A stretch of 64,000 nucleotides of DNA, taken from contig OU612072.1 in assembly GCA_914767715.1 (NCBI GenBank), forward strand, positions 19,842,001-19,906,000. Reading direction: 5' to 3'. Position numbers and translations under genes: made by a program. The DNA comes from Membranipora membranacea (lineage: Eukaryota; Bryozoa; Gymnolaemata; Cheilostomatida; Membraniporidae). Below are positions 36,791 to 48,975 of this stretch, one piece after another. Each line of letters begins with the position of its first letter. Position 1 is the first letter of the stretch. Under the pieces are notes generated by a model that saw nothing but the letters and a program-made list of their open reading frames with translations, was not told where the DNA came from and made no database searches.

Positions 36791-38400
36791 ATAAGCAATG
36801 TAACCTGGCAAGGAGTACTTTCAGGATAGTAACGATAAGAGTGCCAAATACGCACTCCGCGGCGGGAGTACTAAACATTGGTGACCTGAGAAGGTCTTAT
36901 CAATGCTAACTACACGGAAAGTGCCCTATTAAAAGTCTGCTTGTTCTACGCAACTTCCAAATATTCACCGCTTCTGACGAGTCAAACATTTGATAGGAGA
37001 ACCTTTCACTGGATTTTATTGAATACTGTTACTTGAGTTTCTCTTATCTATGTAAAGATTACAAGGTCAGCAATACAGACAAAGTCACGTCTCATGGTCC
37101 TCTATGAATAAACATATATAACCAGATGGCAGCTGCTTGCATCACACAACTGATAAGAGCACATAATTCACCGTTCACTCGTAGCCGAGTATCAAGTTCC
37201 TGTGACTGTCTCTTAGTAGGGATTGTAATTGGTAACCACCAAAAACATCACTGTGTTTTTTTCATAGTCTGCATGAGCCTATAGATACTAACCTTACATC
37301 TAAGTACAACACTTAGCTTCTTGGTCTAATGCATTATGATTTTAATTACATAATATGTATTGTTTGTATACTTGAAGGACAGTTGACGAAGACTTGGCAC
37401 GCTGCCACAAGATAATAACCTAGTGACAAGGTTACAGTGAATGCAGGTAGGATCATATATCCATCACAGATAAGGTTAGAATAGGAATAAAATCTTGGAC
37501 ATATTTGGTCTATGCATGGATGAGTTACATGTATTGAATAGAGCATGAAAGGCCAGTACGCCGGATGGGCACAGCTGTTTTTATGGGAGTTGGAGAATAC
37601 CTGGATCCAAGCAGTCAGGCTCCTTTTAAAATGTTTTCGATTTAATTAATAAATCACATTTAATTTGACATGCATTATTATGCATCACAGAGAGGAGAGA
37701 GGGGTAAGAATTGGGAGCAGCCCTCTCCCATCCTCATTTTCGAAGTAATTCATCATTCTCAGGGGTGTATACAACAAGTTCTCATCCCTCCCCTCTACCT
37801 TGGCTATACCTCATTGAATTCTTAACTGCATAAGCTGGTAAAGAGGGTTTGCATCATAGTTATGGTCAAAGTGTCGAATACAAGTTTCAATGCGGGAATA
37901 CTAAATATATTTGACAAGCTCAAGAAACAGTTCCCTAATAAAAGTCATACTTCTTGTTCTACCTAGGTTCTAAATATGTTACCACTTATGGCTAGATGCT
38001 TCAAACATTTGATAAGAAAACCATAAAGTGTTATTATTGAATATTGATGACGCAAGTTTCATTTGTCAATGTAAATATTGCAAGGTCAGTAATACAGGCA
38101 ATGTCACGTCTCACAGTCTCCCGTGATTAAACATATTATCTTTAATCACGGGAGAGCGTGAGAGGTGACATTGCCTGACCTTGCAATATTTACATAATAT
38201 ATAACCAGATGGCCGCTGTTTACGTCACACAACTGATAAGAGCACCCAATTAACCACTAACTGCTTGTGGCTGAATATAGTTAATGTTACTGTCTCTTAT
38301 CAGTGGAGTTTACATCACACATCAACATACACTTGAGGGTTACTAACAAAGCCTGCATGAGCCTGTGAAAATATTACACACTTCCCTAACATCTAATCTC
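36791..38400. repeat. Duplicated NHL upstream region with two promoter-like cassettes
   Basis: Matches 15110-16560. Cassettes at 37113-37160 (ATATATAACCAGATGG..TTGCATCACAC..GATAAGAG) and 38193-38240 (ATATATAACCAGATGG..TTACGTCACAC..GATAAGAG) copy the NHL core-promoter layout without a downstream gene. Confidence 0.6.
38079..38195. repeat. Local inverted duplication (hairpin)
   Basis: About 55-bp arms around a short AT spacer at about 38135-38142. The paralogue at 16360-16430 has only one arm, so the second arm arose here by inverted duplication. Confidence 0.8.
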
Positions 38401-39484
38401 TAAATATGACTCAGCTACTTTCCCTACTGGATCATGATTTAACTTTTTTGTGCAATTACGAGGCAGCGAATATTACAGGGTAGCATCAACATTCTCTGAC
38501 ATATTGTGGAGTATAAAATACGATTGAATCTAGGATAGTTTATTGAGAATCAGATGTCTGGTTCTGAAACTGTGCTAAAAATAAAAAAATGGTTCTGGTT
38601 TGGCACAGCTGCAGCATTCAGCCCTTCGTCAGTTTTTAACCAGGTTGGGGAGCACCTGGGTTCAAGCAGTCAGTCAGGGTTCTGGAAAATTGAAAAGGAA
38701 AGCATCCAGGTTGCATTGTGGGATACCATAAGGCAACATAACCACATATATTATTATGTTATTGGCTTTGGCTCAACAAACCACTGAATTGACTGCCGGT
38801 TTCGTAATTGAAAAAAGACTGCTAAGATGGCCATCCATAATTCAATTTTTTGAAGAGGGAATCCATATTTTTGTAACCTTGACAACATGATAGCGCCTGA
38901 TGGATATAAACCAATATTACATCATGACAGAAAGGTTACGCTGCTGGTTAAATGTTACTAGCTACGCCCACACACCTGCTGAAATGTTGCTGAGGCGATG
39001 TGGCTCTTTAGAAACACACAGAAAGGCTAGCATATCAACAACTGCAGATATGTTTAGTCTCAAAATATTTTGATTAGTAATTTTTATTGAACAAATATGG
39101 TAGGAATCAAAACTTGAAGCCTAGCCCTAGTTTTTTGGGAAGTTTTACAGAGTGGAGAATCGTAGCTGGATAATACGATAAAAAGTAGAACAATGCATGT
39201 AATATAGCAAGGTTAATGTAAGGTAATGTAATGAGGAACTAAGGGGCAGGAGTGAGGCTCAGAAGCGAACCCCGGGGTCTCAGGACCCCCCCCCCCCCCA
39301 TAAACTCCTCAGAAATCAAATGTTTACTTAGTATTTTCAGGATAATTCATAAATAATTGTCCCTAATATAAACTCAAACTTAGAGCTCACTGAATTATCA
39401 GCAGCATGGTTCATCCAGTTCCTCTTTCTTGTTATACCATCATCAGAATTTAAGTGAAGCAGCCAACATTTATTTCTGACTTTA
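38401..39484. other. Intergenic block downstream of NHL gene 3
   Basis: Contains a TGCATTGTGGGA motif at 38712, in a segment resembling 14380-14480, and a poly-C run near 39287. No gene supported. Confidence 0.4.
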
Positions 39485-41904
39485 TTAGACACAGGAATCT
39501 GTTTTCTCATTGTAGCTCTTATTGTGGAGACATGAAGAGGTCAGCATCAACTCAGCATAAGCGCCAGCTTTAGTCTTTCTCGGGTAAACCAGCCTAAGAG
39601 TTCAGAAAACATAACAAATCAAATGAATGCTGAATATTTTGTGATTCGATTTAATGCTTGAGCGAGTATATTCATAAGGTAACCATTCTGTCTTGATTTG
39701 TATTACTTACTTATAATAATTTGTGAAGAGCATGTTTTTTCATATGATCGGCAGCATGCTAAAATGATCATGTGACCTAATCTAGTGGTCACATATTATA
39801 AGGGGAAGACTCAGCCTAACAAGAACACAGCATACATTTTTTAATTAATTTTAATATTACAATAAATCTGTATCCCTTACGGAGGCATCCTACTGATGAC
39901 TACAATACTGAGGGTTGGATATCTGCTCTCTTTAACAAGTCTTTCTGTCAGTCTCTGCTTCAGTTCATCCGGTATTTCTGTGACTGTGCCATCGAATGTG
40001 ACATCAGTAGACCAGGTTACTGTCAGAGTGTCATTCTTACAGCTCAGCTTAGCCTGAGAACCAACCTTAGGTCTGCAATCTGAAAAAAACAAACAATTTA
40101 ATGTGATCGCGCTTGTATCTCTTACAAAGTTTTGCCTTATGAAGCAGCCAAATTACCACCCCTCTGCGTTAAAATCTGATTACAGCAGCCACGGAGCCAA
40201 ATAACATCCACATCAGCTTCAAATCTTATTCACCTCAAACCAGTGCTCGTTCAGAAAATTGTATCACTGGTTTGAGGTCTTATATATGCATCTTGTCATT
40301 AAACTGAATGAGTCAAATTGTCCCCCTAAACTAAAAGGGATATGAGGCATTTCACATCATAATAGTTATTGTCTCAAATTATTCTCAACATACTTATATT
40401 GGACTTCAAATATAAGATTTGTACGTTTACATTGTAAATTTATAGGAAAATATTTGCAACAAACCTAACTGCTCACCTTTTTGACATAATTCTCTTATCT
40501 GGTTGACATATCCATTAGCGAGGGTTGTTAGAGTAGATAGGGCCACCACATCAGTCAGTACTGTACACTTTACGTAATCATACCTAGCAATGATATCGAC
40601 TCCTCTCACCAATAAGTAATCTACAATATTAATAAATATTCTTTAGATTATGACTCTAGGCGTTATACATGGGCTTGGCAATTATCAGTTGCTCTTTTCG
40701 CTATTTCCATTTATTAAATAAAAAATTGGAAGCCTTTTTGATTCTGCCAAAAAAAAAGTTGGCCGCGTGAAAAGGCTATAACTTTGGCACTTCAACACTA
40801 CGTAAGTGTTATATCTCAGTCTGTACCTTTGATTTCTACTTTGAGTGAACAGTTGGTATTTTTCCCGTTTATACGATACTTGTAGACTCCGACAGGTAGT
40901 TCTAGTGTATGAGTAGTGCCATCGAGTGTGAGATCCAGCGCAGATAACCCAGTAGAAGCCGAGACAACTCCTCTGATTACTTCTGGGCACTCTTCTAGCC
41001 CATATTTTGTACCTGATAACGCAGTCATAGTAGTCGGTGTAGTAAACTTAAAATGCTAGCAGATAGCTGAGTAGTAGAACGAGTATCAAAAATGGCAGCA
41101 CAATCTCAAAGGTGGTGTGGCTACATGCAACGAGAAACTATGGAACTGAAATGATACCACAAATGTAAATAGATTATCCAAGTAAAAATAAAAACGGTTA
41201 GTAACGGAGTAGGGACCCGGGTGCTTGTGTGCTAAGTGTAACGGTCCGAGGTCTTAGGCTCAAAGTAAATAATTGTAAATACTAACTCAAAAACCTCGTA
41301 TATGCTTATCTCAATAACCTATTTATATAAATACTCACCATTATTTATGACTATGATATTAATAGTGCAGTTGTCTCTTTTGATCACATGACTACCGACG
41401 GCATATCCAGATTGTACATCAGGAGTTATCTCCACAAACGCCCTCTCCTCAGCAGATGTCACATACAGTGTCATGTTACTGTCCTGACACTGGTTGCCCA
41501 TTGTAGTTCCTGCAGGATGTAAGAGATATTTAACATCTAGTTGCCGATACTAAACATTGATGAAGTTCAAATACTATCTGGGAGAAATAAATTCAGGCAA
41601 ATTTAGGATTTGAAGGTGGGTGCTCGTGTACCAAGAAAGTTATTGATGATCGTATTTTTGCGAGTCCAGATCTTAAGATTATATTACTCCACTGTATTGT
41701 AATAAAAAGGTAAACTTGATAGCAAACTATTTATAGATATACTCACCATTATTTATTACTATAATGTTGAGAGTACAGTTGTCCCTGTAAACTACGTAAT
41801 TTCCAACTGCATATTCAGATTTTATTTCAGGAGTTATCGCCACAAACAATGTTTCTTCTTCAGACATTACATAGAATGTCATATTACTGTCCTGACAAAG
41901 TGTA

Positions 41905-42341
41905 GTTGTTGGTGTGGTTGTAGTTGTCGGTTTGGTAGTTGTTGGTGTGGTTGTAGTTGTCGGTTCCGTGGTTGTTGGTGTGGTTGTAGTTGTAAGTTTG
42001 GTAGTTGTTGGTTCGGTAGTTGTTGATGTGGTTGTAGTTGTCGGTTCCGTGGTTGTTGGTGTGGTTGTAGTTGTAAGTTTGGTAGTTGTTGGTTCGGTAG
42101 ATGTTGATGTGGTTGTAGTTGTCGGTTTCGTAGTTGTTGGTGTGGTTGCAGTTGTCAGTTTGGTAGTCGTTGGTTTGGTTGTAGTTGTTGGTTTAGTAGT
42201 TGTTGATGTTGTTTTTTATTGTCAGTTTGGTAGTTGTTGGTGTGGTTGTAGTTTTCTCTTTGGTAGTTGTTGGCGTGGTTGTAGTTGTTGGTTGGGTGGC
42301 TGTTGCAGGTGTAGTTGTTGATGTGGTAGTCAGTTTTGGAT
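41905..42341 (-). repeat. Thr/Pro-rich mucin-like linker repeat in NHL gene 3
   Basis: A degenerate short-period repeat that reads TTTPTTTKLTTT-like units on the coding (minus) strand, about 145 residues long. The same position holds about 25 residues in gene 1 and none in gene 2, so the linker expands and contracts by repeat slippage. The plus strand shows a meaningless Val/Gly-rich shadow frame. Confidence 0.85.
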
Positions 42342-42652
42342 CTACAAAGTTAAAAGATAATTTTGTGAAGAGATATTTACATCCTTAGGTAATATAGAAT
42401 GAGAATTGTGGCCATGGAAGGAAACTATAGACTTCGTCTTAAGCGTCATAATTGTCAAGTCATAATCTTATTATTTCTTAGTTATTTCTTCATTTGAGTG
42501 AAGGGATGGCACTTTTATCCACGATCAAACAAGAGTATTATCTATAAAGTGATCTTCCATTCAGACATAGGCGCCATGTTAGAATGGGTGACTCTCTAAC
42601 TGCCAGTAAGTTCAACTTTGGATATTGAGAAAAACACCTAATCATTTGTATA

Positions 42653-42676
42653 CATATATATATATATATATATATA
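42653..42676. repeat. TA dinucleotide microsatellite
   Basis: Short (TA)n in the large intron of NHL gene 3. Similar tracts lie at 43135-43160 and 43607-43665. Confidence 0.9.
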
Positions 42677-42869
42677 AATTCAAATCTGTGCGTTTAAGTG
42701 TCATCTGTGTGTATTTGGCCCCAACTATGTGTCACTCAAAAATAAGGAGTCATTTTATATGACCCACAAAAAATCATGTCTTAAATCCTCTTAAATAATC
42801 ATGTTGGGCATCCTTAACCCAATAGTAATTAATGGTAGATAAAATAGCCTGACATGGAGGGACAACTCC

Positions 42870-43087
42870 CTACAAAACACAGGGTGGGCTGCCGCTAAAG
42901 TGGGACGCAAGTTGCCCGGAGTCCTCGTACTGAGAGTGTGATACATCCTAGTAAACTAGAATGCATCCTAGAGGTGAGGGCATGGTGGACCTCCTAATCG
43001 TAAGTGTGCAGCAAGCTGCCAGAAACTGAAACAGGCACTAATCAGCCATTGGCCATGATACTTTGATCTTAGCCAATAGGCCGAGAA
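42870..43087 (-). mobile_element. SINE with a U2 snRNA-derived head
   Basis: Read on the minus strand it opens CTTCTCGGCCTATTGGCTAAGATCAA, which follows U2 snRNA stem-loop I and the adjacent conserved stretch, and then departs into an unrelated body of about 185 bp. GGAGGGACAACTCC flanks it at 42856-42869 and 43088-43101, a 14-bp target duplication. It sits in the NHL gene 3 intron. It is not a U2 gene because only about the first 35 nt match. Confidence 0.75.
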
Positions 43088-43245
43088 GGAGGGACAACTC
43101 CAATGCGAAGACTGCCCTACACACTGATAGCCACTATATATATATATATAATATATATGAATAACGCATTGTCCAGGGTTTTTATGGGTACAATAGTGGG
43201 ATATATAACATATGACATTTTATTGCACAAATGTGTGTATATATA

Positions 43246-43606
43246 CCCTATAGGAGTTTAGTTTTCGCGGCATTTATGATTCGCTTTTCGCATTGTTGCC
43301 TAGGTTGCGAAATTTAGTGAATCTTAAATTAGACTCACTCACCGTAGTTTCATAAACAATGTACAATTATACAGGAATACACCTTCCCCAAGCATGCATG
43401 CAAGCATGCTGTGTAGCGCGGTGTAGTGGTCTTTTAGTGTCTGCCTTGCAAGGAGATGGAGATTTATGCCCTGGGTTCGAATCCCTGCTGGAACTTATTT
43501 TTTTAATTTTCACTAGTAAGCCGACTAGCATATTTAGTACTAGTGAAATTTAGTACCAGCTCCAGATAGCGAAATTAAACTCTAGCTAAATTTAACTCCA
43601 ATAGGG
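43246..43606. mobile_element. TA-target MITE, 361 bp, with a tRNA-like core
   Basis: Imperfect inverted ends CCCTAT(A/T)GGAGTT(T/A)A lie inside TA repeats, so the TA duplication cannot be sized. The interior at about 43405-43490 has an A-box-like TAGCGCGGTGTAGTGG, a CTTGCAA loop and a B box GGGTTCGAATCCC, followed by a T-run. Either a SINE landed in the MITE or the MITE carries a Pol III-type core. Confidence 0.6.
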
Positions 43607-43637
<31 letters not shown>

Positions 43638-43992
43638 ACATATATATATATGTGTATATATATACCGTACAAAGAGGTATTTTCTCTATTAAGCGCTATA
43701 TCACTCAAGAATTAGATGAAGTATTAAAATTGAAAAAAATCGTGTTCCACCTATCAATTCAACTTGAGATAAAGTACGAAATAATCCTATTGTAATTGTA
43801 TTTAGTGTACTCACATATGAACTGCTGTATGCTTCTGAGTTGTTCGACGTACAGAGCATCTTTAGTGATGAGAAGAGAGGTTGGGCGATACAAACATCCT
43901 GAGCAGAGATCCAGGGTGGTCACTCTGTCTGAGTTCATGTCTACGAGTCGGATCCTGTTATTGTTGTAATCAGCCACGAGTAGTGTCTGATT

Positions 43993-46900
43993 TTGTATTT
44001 TTTGTATTTGTATAATTTGGTTAAAGGTAATGTTCCGATGTCTGGTGACCTGAGATGAACCCTTGGTTCTAATTCCTAAACTTTTCAAGCTTATTGAAAA
44101 CAATAACAGACAATAATAGATCATTAATTGACAGCTTATTGTGTCAATTTGACAAATGACAAAGGTGTTTAACCCTTGAATTTTGCAGTCAAGATCCATC
44201 AATCATAATTAGTTGACACAAGCTCAGTACAGTTCACTTATTAATAATAAATCATTTGATAATAAGGATACTTCAATACCGTGTTGCGTAAGTGATCGTT
44301 GCACATTCGGAAGAACATATGGGTGCTCTTATACCCTAAGGTAATTATAAAACATGATGTTCTTTATGATGATTGCGTAAGAAAATGTCATCTGACACCT
44401 CTATAGTTCCTCTGCAACATTTTTGTAGACCATGATGTACATACCCAATTACAATCAGCCTTTCTGTTCTCATTCATTTTCTTAAAACTCAATTTAATTT
44501 AGACACAACAATTATGACTTGCACATTAGCTTTGATCGTAGCAAAACACTATCAAATAAGATTTTGATTATAATTATCTGCGCTCAAATATTTAATAATT
44601 ATGAGGAAAAATTAGTGGAGGTAATTGTAGACTATTCCGCGCTATTCAGTGTAGCGCTGTGTCAGATATCATCTGTTCCCAGTCAATCCTTTTCCTCCAA
44701 TAGCTAACGTATTAAAATTAGGTGAGCAAGGTGGAGTCTGTATAGCATTAGATCATGTTAGATCCAGTTCTCCTGCGTTCGGAATATCTCCCCCCCCACC
44801 CTCCTCTCTCCTGCTAACCAGCAACGGCTTGTCAGCAGAAGGAGAGCAAACCCGAATACAGGCAACTAGACCCAGTGTAGTATTGTCTTTATATATTGAT
44901 TTTTTATCATGCTTGATAAAACACAGACTCATCGGCCTACGATGTCACTACTATTCGGTTAGCATATTTGGTTAACATAATTGGTGTACGTACCCACTAA
45001 ATTTTATCCCCCAATATTATAGTGGTATGGTGATTCGTACAATATAGCGTTGCAGAACATTGGCCATGTAGGTTAGCTTTGATTGATTGACTGCAACCCA
45101 GCACAACATTAAAGTGTTGAGACAATGTGGTTTTTCTCACTAAATTATGTCCCAAAAAATAGGTAAATATCACGCAGTAAGGACATACAAATTGTCCTCA
45201 TATTTCAAGAAATTTTCTGAAGTGAAAATCACCAACCTTGGGTGTCTATGGTTTGCCACATTAATTTAGTAGAAAGCGTTTATTAAACTTGTGGTTTTCT
45301 TCTGATTCAGCCTCATAATTGGAGAAAAAAATGAGATCTTATAATCTTGCTAATTCCTTTATTTGCCGATTTATCTTTTCAAAATACGCCTATTTTTATC
45401 TGCCTGTTTCATCTTGAATTTGAAACACAATTCAGATTATCGCAAAACAAATTGAAGGAAATTCATTTTAAGATATCCGTTTCGACGTGATCGTACTAAT
45501 CCACTATCATATCATGAAGCAGTACTGAGTACAGCTAATCCAGAAATTGTCCCAGACCGTGCTCAAACTTTTAGGTGTATTGGCAGCTATTCGGTATTCA
45601 TGAATTTCTCATTATAGTAATCAGTCAGAATTTTGCCCCATTCCTCTTACAGCTAAAATATTAAGACTTGGAGAATACCCGTCTCGTCTCGTTAGCATTG
45701 ACCATTATAAATTTACCTTTCATTGATGACAATTGCTTACAATATCTCCATGTAGTCTAGCTCTTGTCAGCCATAACCAAGCGCACAGTCTAAATATCGG
45801 GAAAATAAACGCAGGGTATGCGCTAAGTGCTATATTCCAAAATAACAATTATGTTTTGTGACAATAGTGAGTAGTTATGGTTAGTGCTAGAATCAATAAC
45901 TTCGATCCAGTTATATGAGCAGGTATAAAGGCTATATGACCCAATACAAGTATGTCTAGTAGGCAGTTAGCAGCCTTTTGTACCTATTGTTGTTGGAATT
46001 TTTATAACAAAGCTAAAACAAATACACTATCAGGTTTAACAAAGACTATAATATGAGTTAAACATAACATTAATGTTTCATTGATCTTGTTGCTCCTACT
46101 CTGATGTATTATTCTCATACAGGTTCATAGCTATAGATCACAACTAACTGTACGGCATTTCATAACCAGAAGTCACTCGCTATCATGTTAGCCGATTGGG
46201 ACTTCCACTAGTGTAGTTCAGTCTTGTAAAGGTAAGTTGCTATATATATGGTTCGATCAAGGAGTAATAGCAAAGTTACTCCTTGGTTTGATTATATGTT
46301 TCATACGATTTTGTCATTTAACAGCGTTTTGTCATAGTGCCCTAAGCAGAGAGGCTATTAAGGTATGAATCATAATCACATGCTGTGCTTGTCCTCATAA
46401 CTCAATACCATGAATGAGGCTGATTAAATAGTGATATGATGTAATCTTCATATAAAAGAAGATAAAATGATTGGAATGAAATTAATTGTGTTACCAATAA
46501 ATGTCCTACTCTCAAAGTTTACATTCGCTTCCTGACTTCTTCTCATTTTTCGTATATATATCTGTTAAAGCCCAATTTTAGCGAAATCTTGTTGAGTGCT
46601 GAGGAGCATACATCAGCTTGGACCACTCAATTTCCTCCTGGTGGCCATTACAAGACAGACTCTCATCTTGAAGTTTGCTTTTTACATTGTCCATATTATT
46701 TTACCATAGTCCGTTGTGAATGGTTAGATACAACATACAGTGGTGCGCATATCATGCACAACACACATGTCTTCAGCTAGAAACCATGTGACAAGGGATT
46801 TTTTGAGGCCTTTCCTAGTAGAACCTCCCATGGCCGGCCCAGCAGCATTAAGTCACCCTGGTGTGTTGATGAGCGTTTAAATCCATATCTAAGCCCTTAA

Positions 46901-48975
46901 TGCATGATGTCAGCTTCGGTAATTTGATAATAATCTGCTAATATACGCTGTTGCCCAACCAGGGAGACTGCCAAGTCTTCAATGTTTCGATGCTACAATG
47001 TTCGCCCCATCATTCTCATGCTTATACTATTATCCAGTGCAGGGAGAAAGTTTTCTGTCAACTCATTGGCTCAAAGTCTTTATCGTCATTGCACCCGCCC
47101 CTTCTGCCATAGTCCACTACTCAAATTCACTTATTTGCGCTACAACCACTGGGCTTACTGTGATCTGCTATCTCACTTTACCTGCATTTTTGCAAGGGCC
47201 AAGCTCATAGGCTTATGTGTGCGATTCCTTAATTTGAGTATTAAAGGTATATTTCCCACTCAGCCTTCTACCGCGAGTAGTTTGCTGATCATCATTATTA
47301 TTATTTTATTTCAGCTTGCTGACCCTGTTTATCTATGTGGCCAAAGTCTTAGTACTATCATGGAGCAGGTCAGAGAAAAAGAAAATGAGAGCACCCAAAA
47401 AAGTCAGTTCTGAAATAAAGCTACTGAGATATGACCGGATTAACATGTTACCAAATTTTCTTATTTGAATTCAAGTATATCTCTACTGTCTAATTTTTGT
47501 TTCATCCTTCGTGTCCGGTTATTGTAAAAACTCAGTAAACTGCCTCAAACCTCTTTAAGCGAATAAATAAATATAGAGAGGGTTTTTGGTTGACCCGTTT
47601 CTGATTTTTGATACAACATGAGTACACAACTCCAAATTGAAATGAATTTTTTTTTATTACTTGCGTTGCATCATGAGAAAATTGATTTAACCAAAATCTT
47701 TTCCTCAGCAACTGATTATGCTTACATGGATGGCATGAGACAACTCACTCATGCCCTGTGTGTATAATACAGGTAGAATTTGTTAAACATGTAAGAATTT
47801 GAACAGCATTTTGATCATAAATGTTGAGCATGTTCACTTAACGTGATATATCCCCTTTTTCAGTTTCTCAGGAACTACTTGTCCTATCTCAAAAATTCCT
47901 TCACTGACACGTTGCCAGTAGTCTGACTTATGTTTAATGATGCAAAATGAACCAAAATACATTGAAAACATATAGGCAGCAAAGGGCAAAATGATGCAGT
48001 AAATTACATTATGCAAAAGCTTGATGAAAATCTATGGAGTGTTACATGCAAAGCACATTGTGTACAACAATTGATCTCCTTTTTTGGGTGATTGTTAAGC
48101 ATTGCTAGAGAAATGTCTATGCACATAACTTCTCAACAATTGAATTTATCATCAAACGCCAATGACCAAACCTCGAAAATACTCTCTAGTTTAATGGAAG
48201 CTAATGTGTATAACATGTTCTTTAACCTATTTTCAGCTGTTTGGCTGGAGAGGAGTGCATGGTTTGGACCAAATAAAGCTGGTTTAGCCACAAAAATCCA
48301 AATATCTAAAGCCATAATCAACAATTGCTTCGATCAAAACCTAGACAATCTCATGCTGTTCATCATGCTGACAACAAATTTGACTGACATCTTTCTGAAT
48401 TTTGGCTGAAAAATTTTGAACTAAGTTAGTTAAAATTCGGTTAATTATCTGTTACGGTTGTGACAACCAGGATCTGTAAAGTGGTAAGATTGATTGATGG
48501 AAGTGACACTACAAGACCAAAATGGTATAATAAGTTGGAAATTTCAGTTTCTACGTTATTTGGGTAGCATGTAATGAGGGGTCAAAAATGGCCCTATTAC
48601 TATTGCAAAAATCAATTTCAAGTCTCAAAGACAGGAGCGGCCTAAAATCATTAAGTTTCACTAAAATGTCACTCCTATTATAGTTAGCACCATGCCTCCT
48701 CTATACGGTGAAGTCATAAACTAATCAAATACCTCAAAAACAAGGCACATAGGGCTCAATTTAAAAAGGGCACTTTTTACCCTAAAATAAACTTCCAGAG
48801 GTCACTGCGACTCGACGTCAAATATTTGGGTGGCTCCAACTGTGAAAATAACTATAAGACATGATCACCATTGCAATATTATAAAGTTTTAAAAAGGGAT
48901 ATATCACGTAATAGTTATCCCTTGATTATAGAAGTTTATTCATGACCATTTCTATTTTGTTTCATCTTATTACAG
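43993..48975. other. Region between NHL gene 3 and the LRR gene, no gene recognised
   Basis: The missing 5' part of gene 3 is not here. The LRR gene's upstream exons should lie here or further left. A possible non-coding exon end, TTGTAAAG|GTAAGT, occurs near 46230. A 144-codon plus-strand frame at 46982-47413 has no recognisable domain, and its best internal acceptor-donor pair does not keep phase with the exon at 48976. Confidence 0.35.

Larger units (their letters stand above)
39485..43992 (-). pseudogene. NHL-family gene 3, 5'-truncated and frameshifted (probable pseudogene)
   Basis: Exons homologous to gene 2: 43992-43815 (last propeller blade only), 42341-41747 (Thr-rich linker plus module), 41509-41339 (a second copy of that module), 41012-40827, 40620-40477, 40079-39881, 39593-39485 (stop TAA). 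Lengths 186, 199 and 109 equal gene 2; 144 versus 141 stays in frame. Homology to genes 1 and 2 stops abruptly near 43992, so the signal peptide and most of the propeller are missing, and no substitute 5' exon was found. The Thr-rich exon is 595 nt where phase requires a multiple of 3, and its frame shifts by +1 near 42213 at an A-rich run. The other exons remain open, so decay is recent, or the shift is a sequencing error and the gene uses another 5' end. AATAAA-type polyadenylation signals lie at and just after the stop. Confidence 0.75.

Noticed and set aside
41914-42388. Plus-strand Val/Gly-rich protein
   Set aside because: Antisense of the Thr-rich linker repeat in NHL gene 3.
43060-43090. 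U2 snRNA gene
   Set aside because: Only about the first 35 nt match U2; branch-site-pairing and Sm regions are absent.
46982-47413. 144-codon frame as first exon of the LRR gene
   Set aside because: No domain, and the visible splice signals (acceptor near 47313, donor near 47368) do not give a phase compatible with the exon at 48976.
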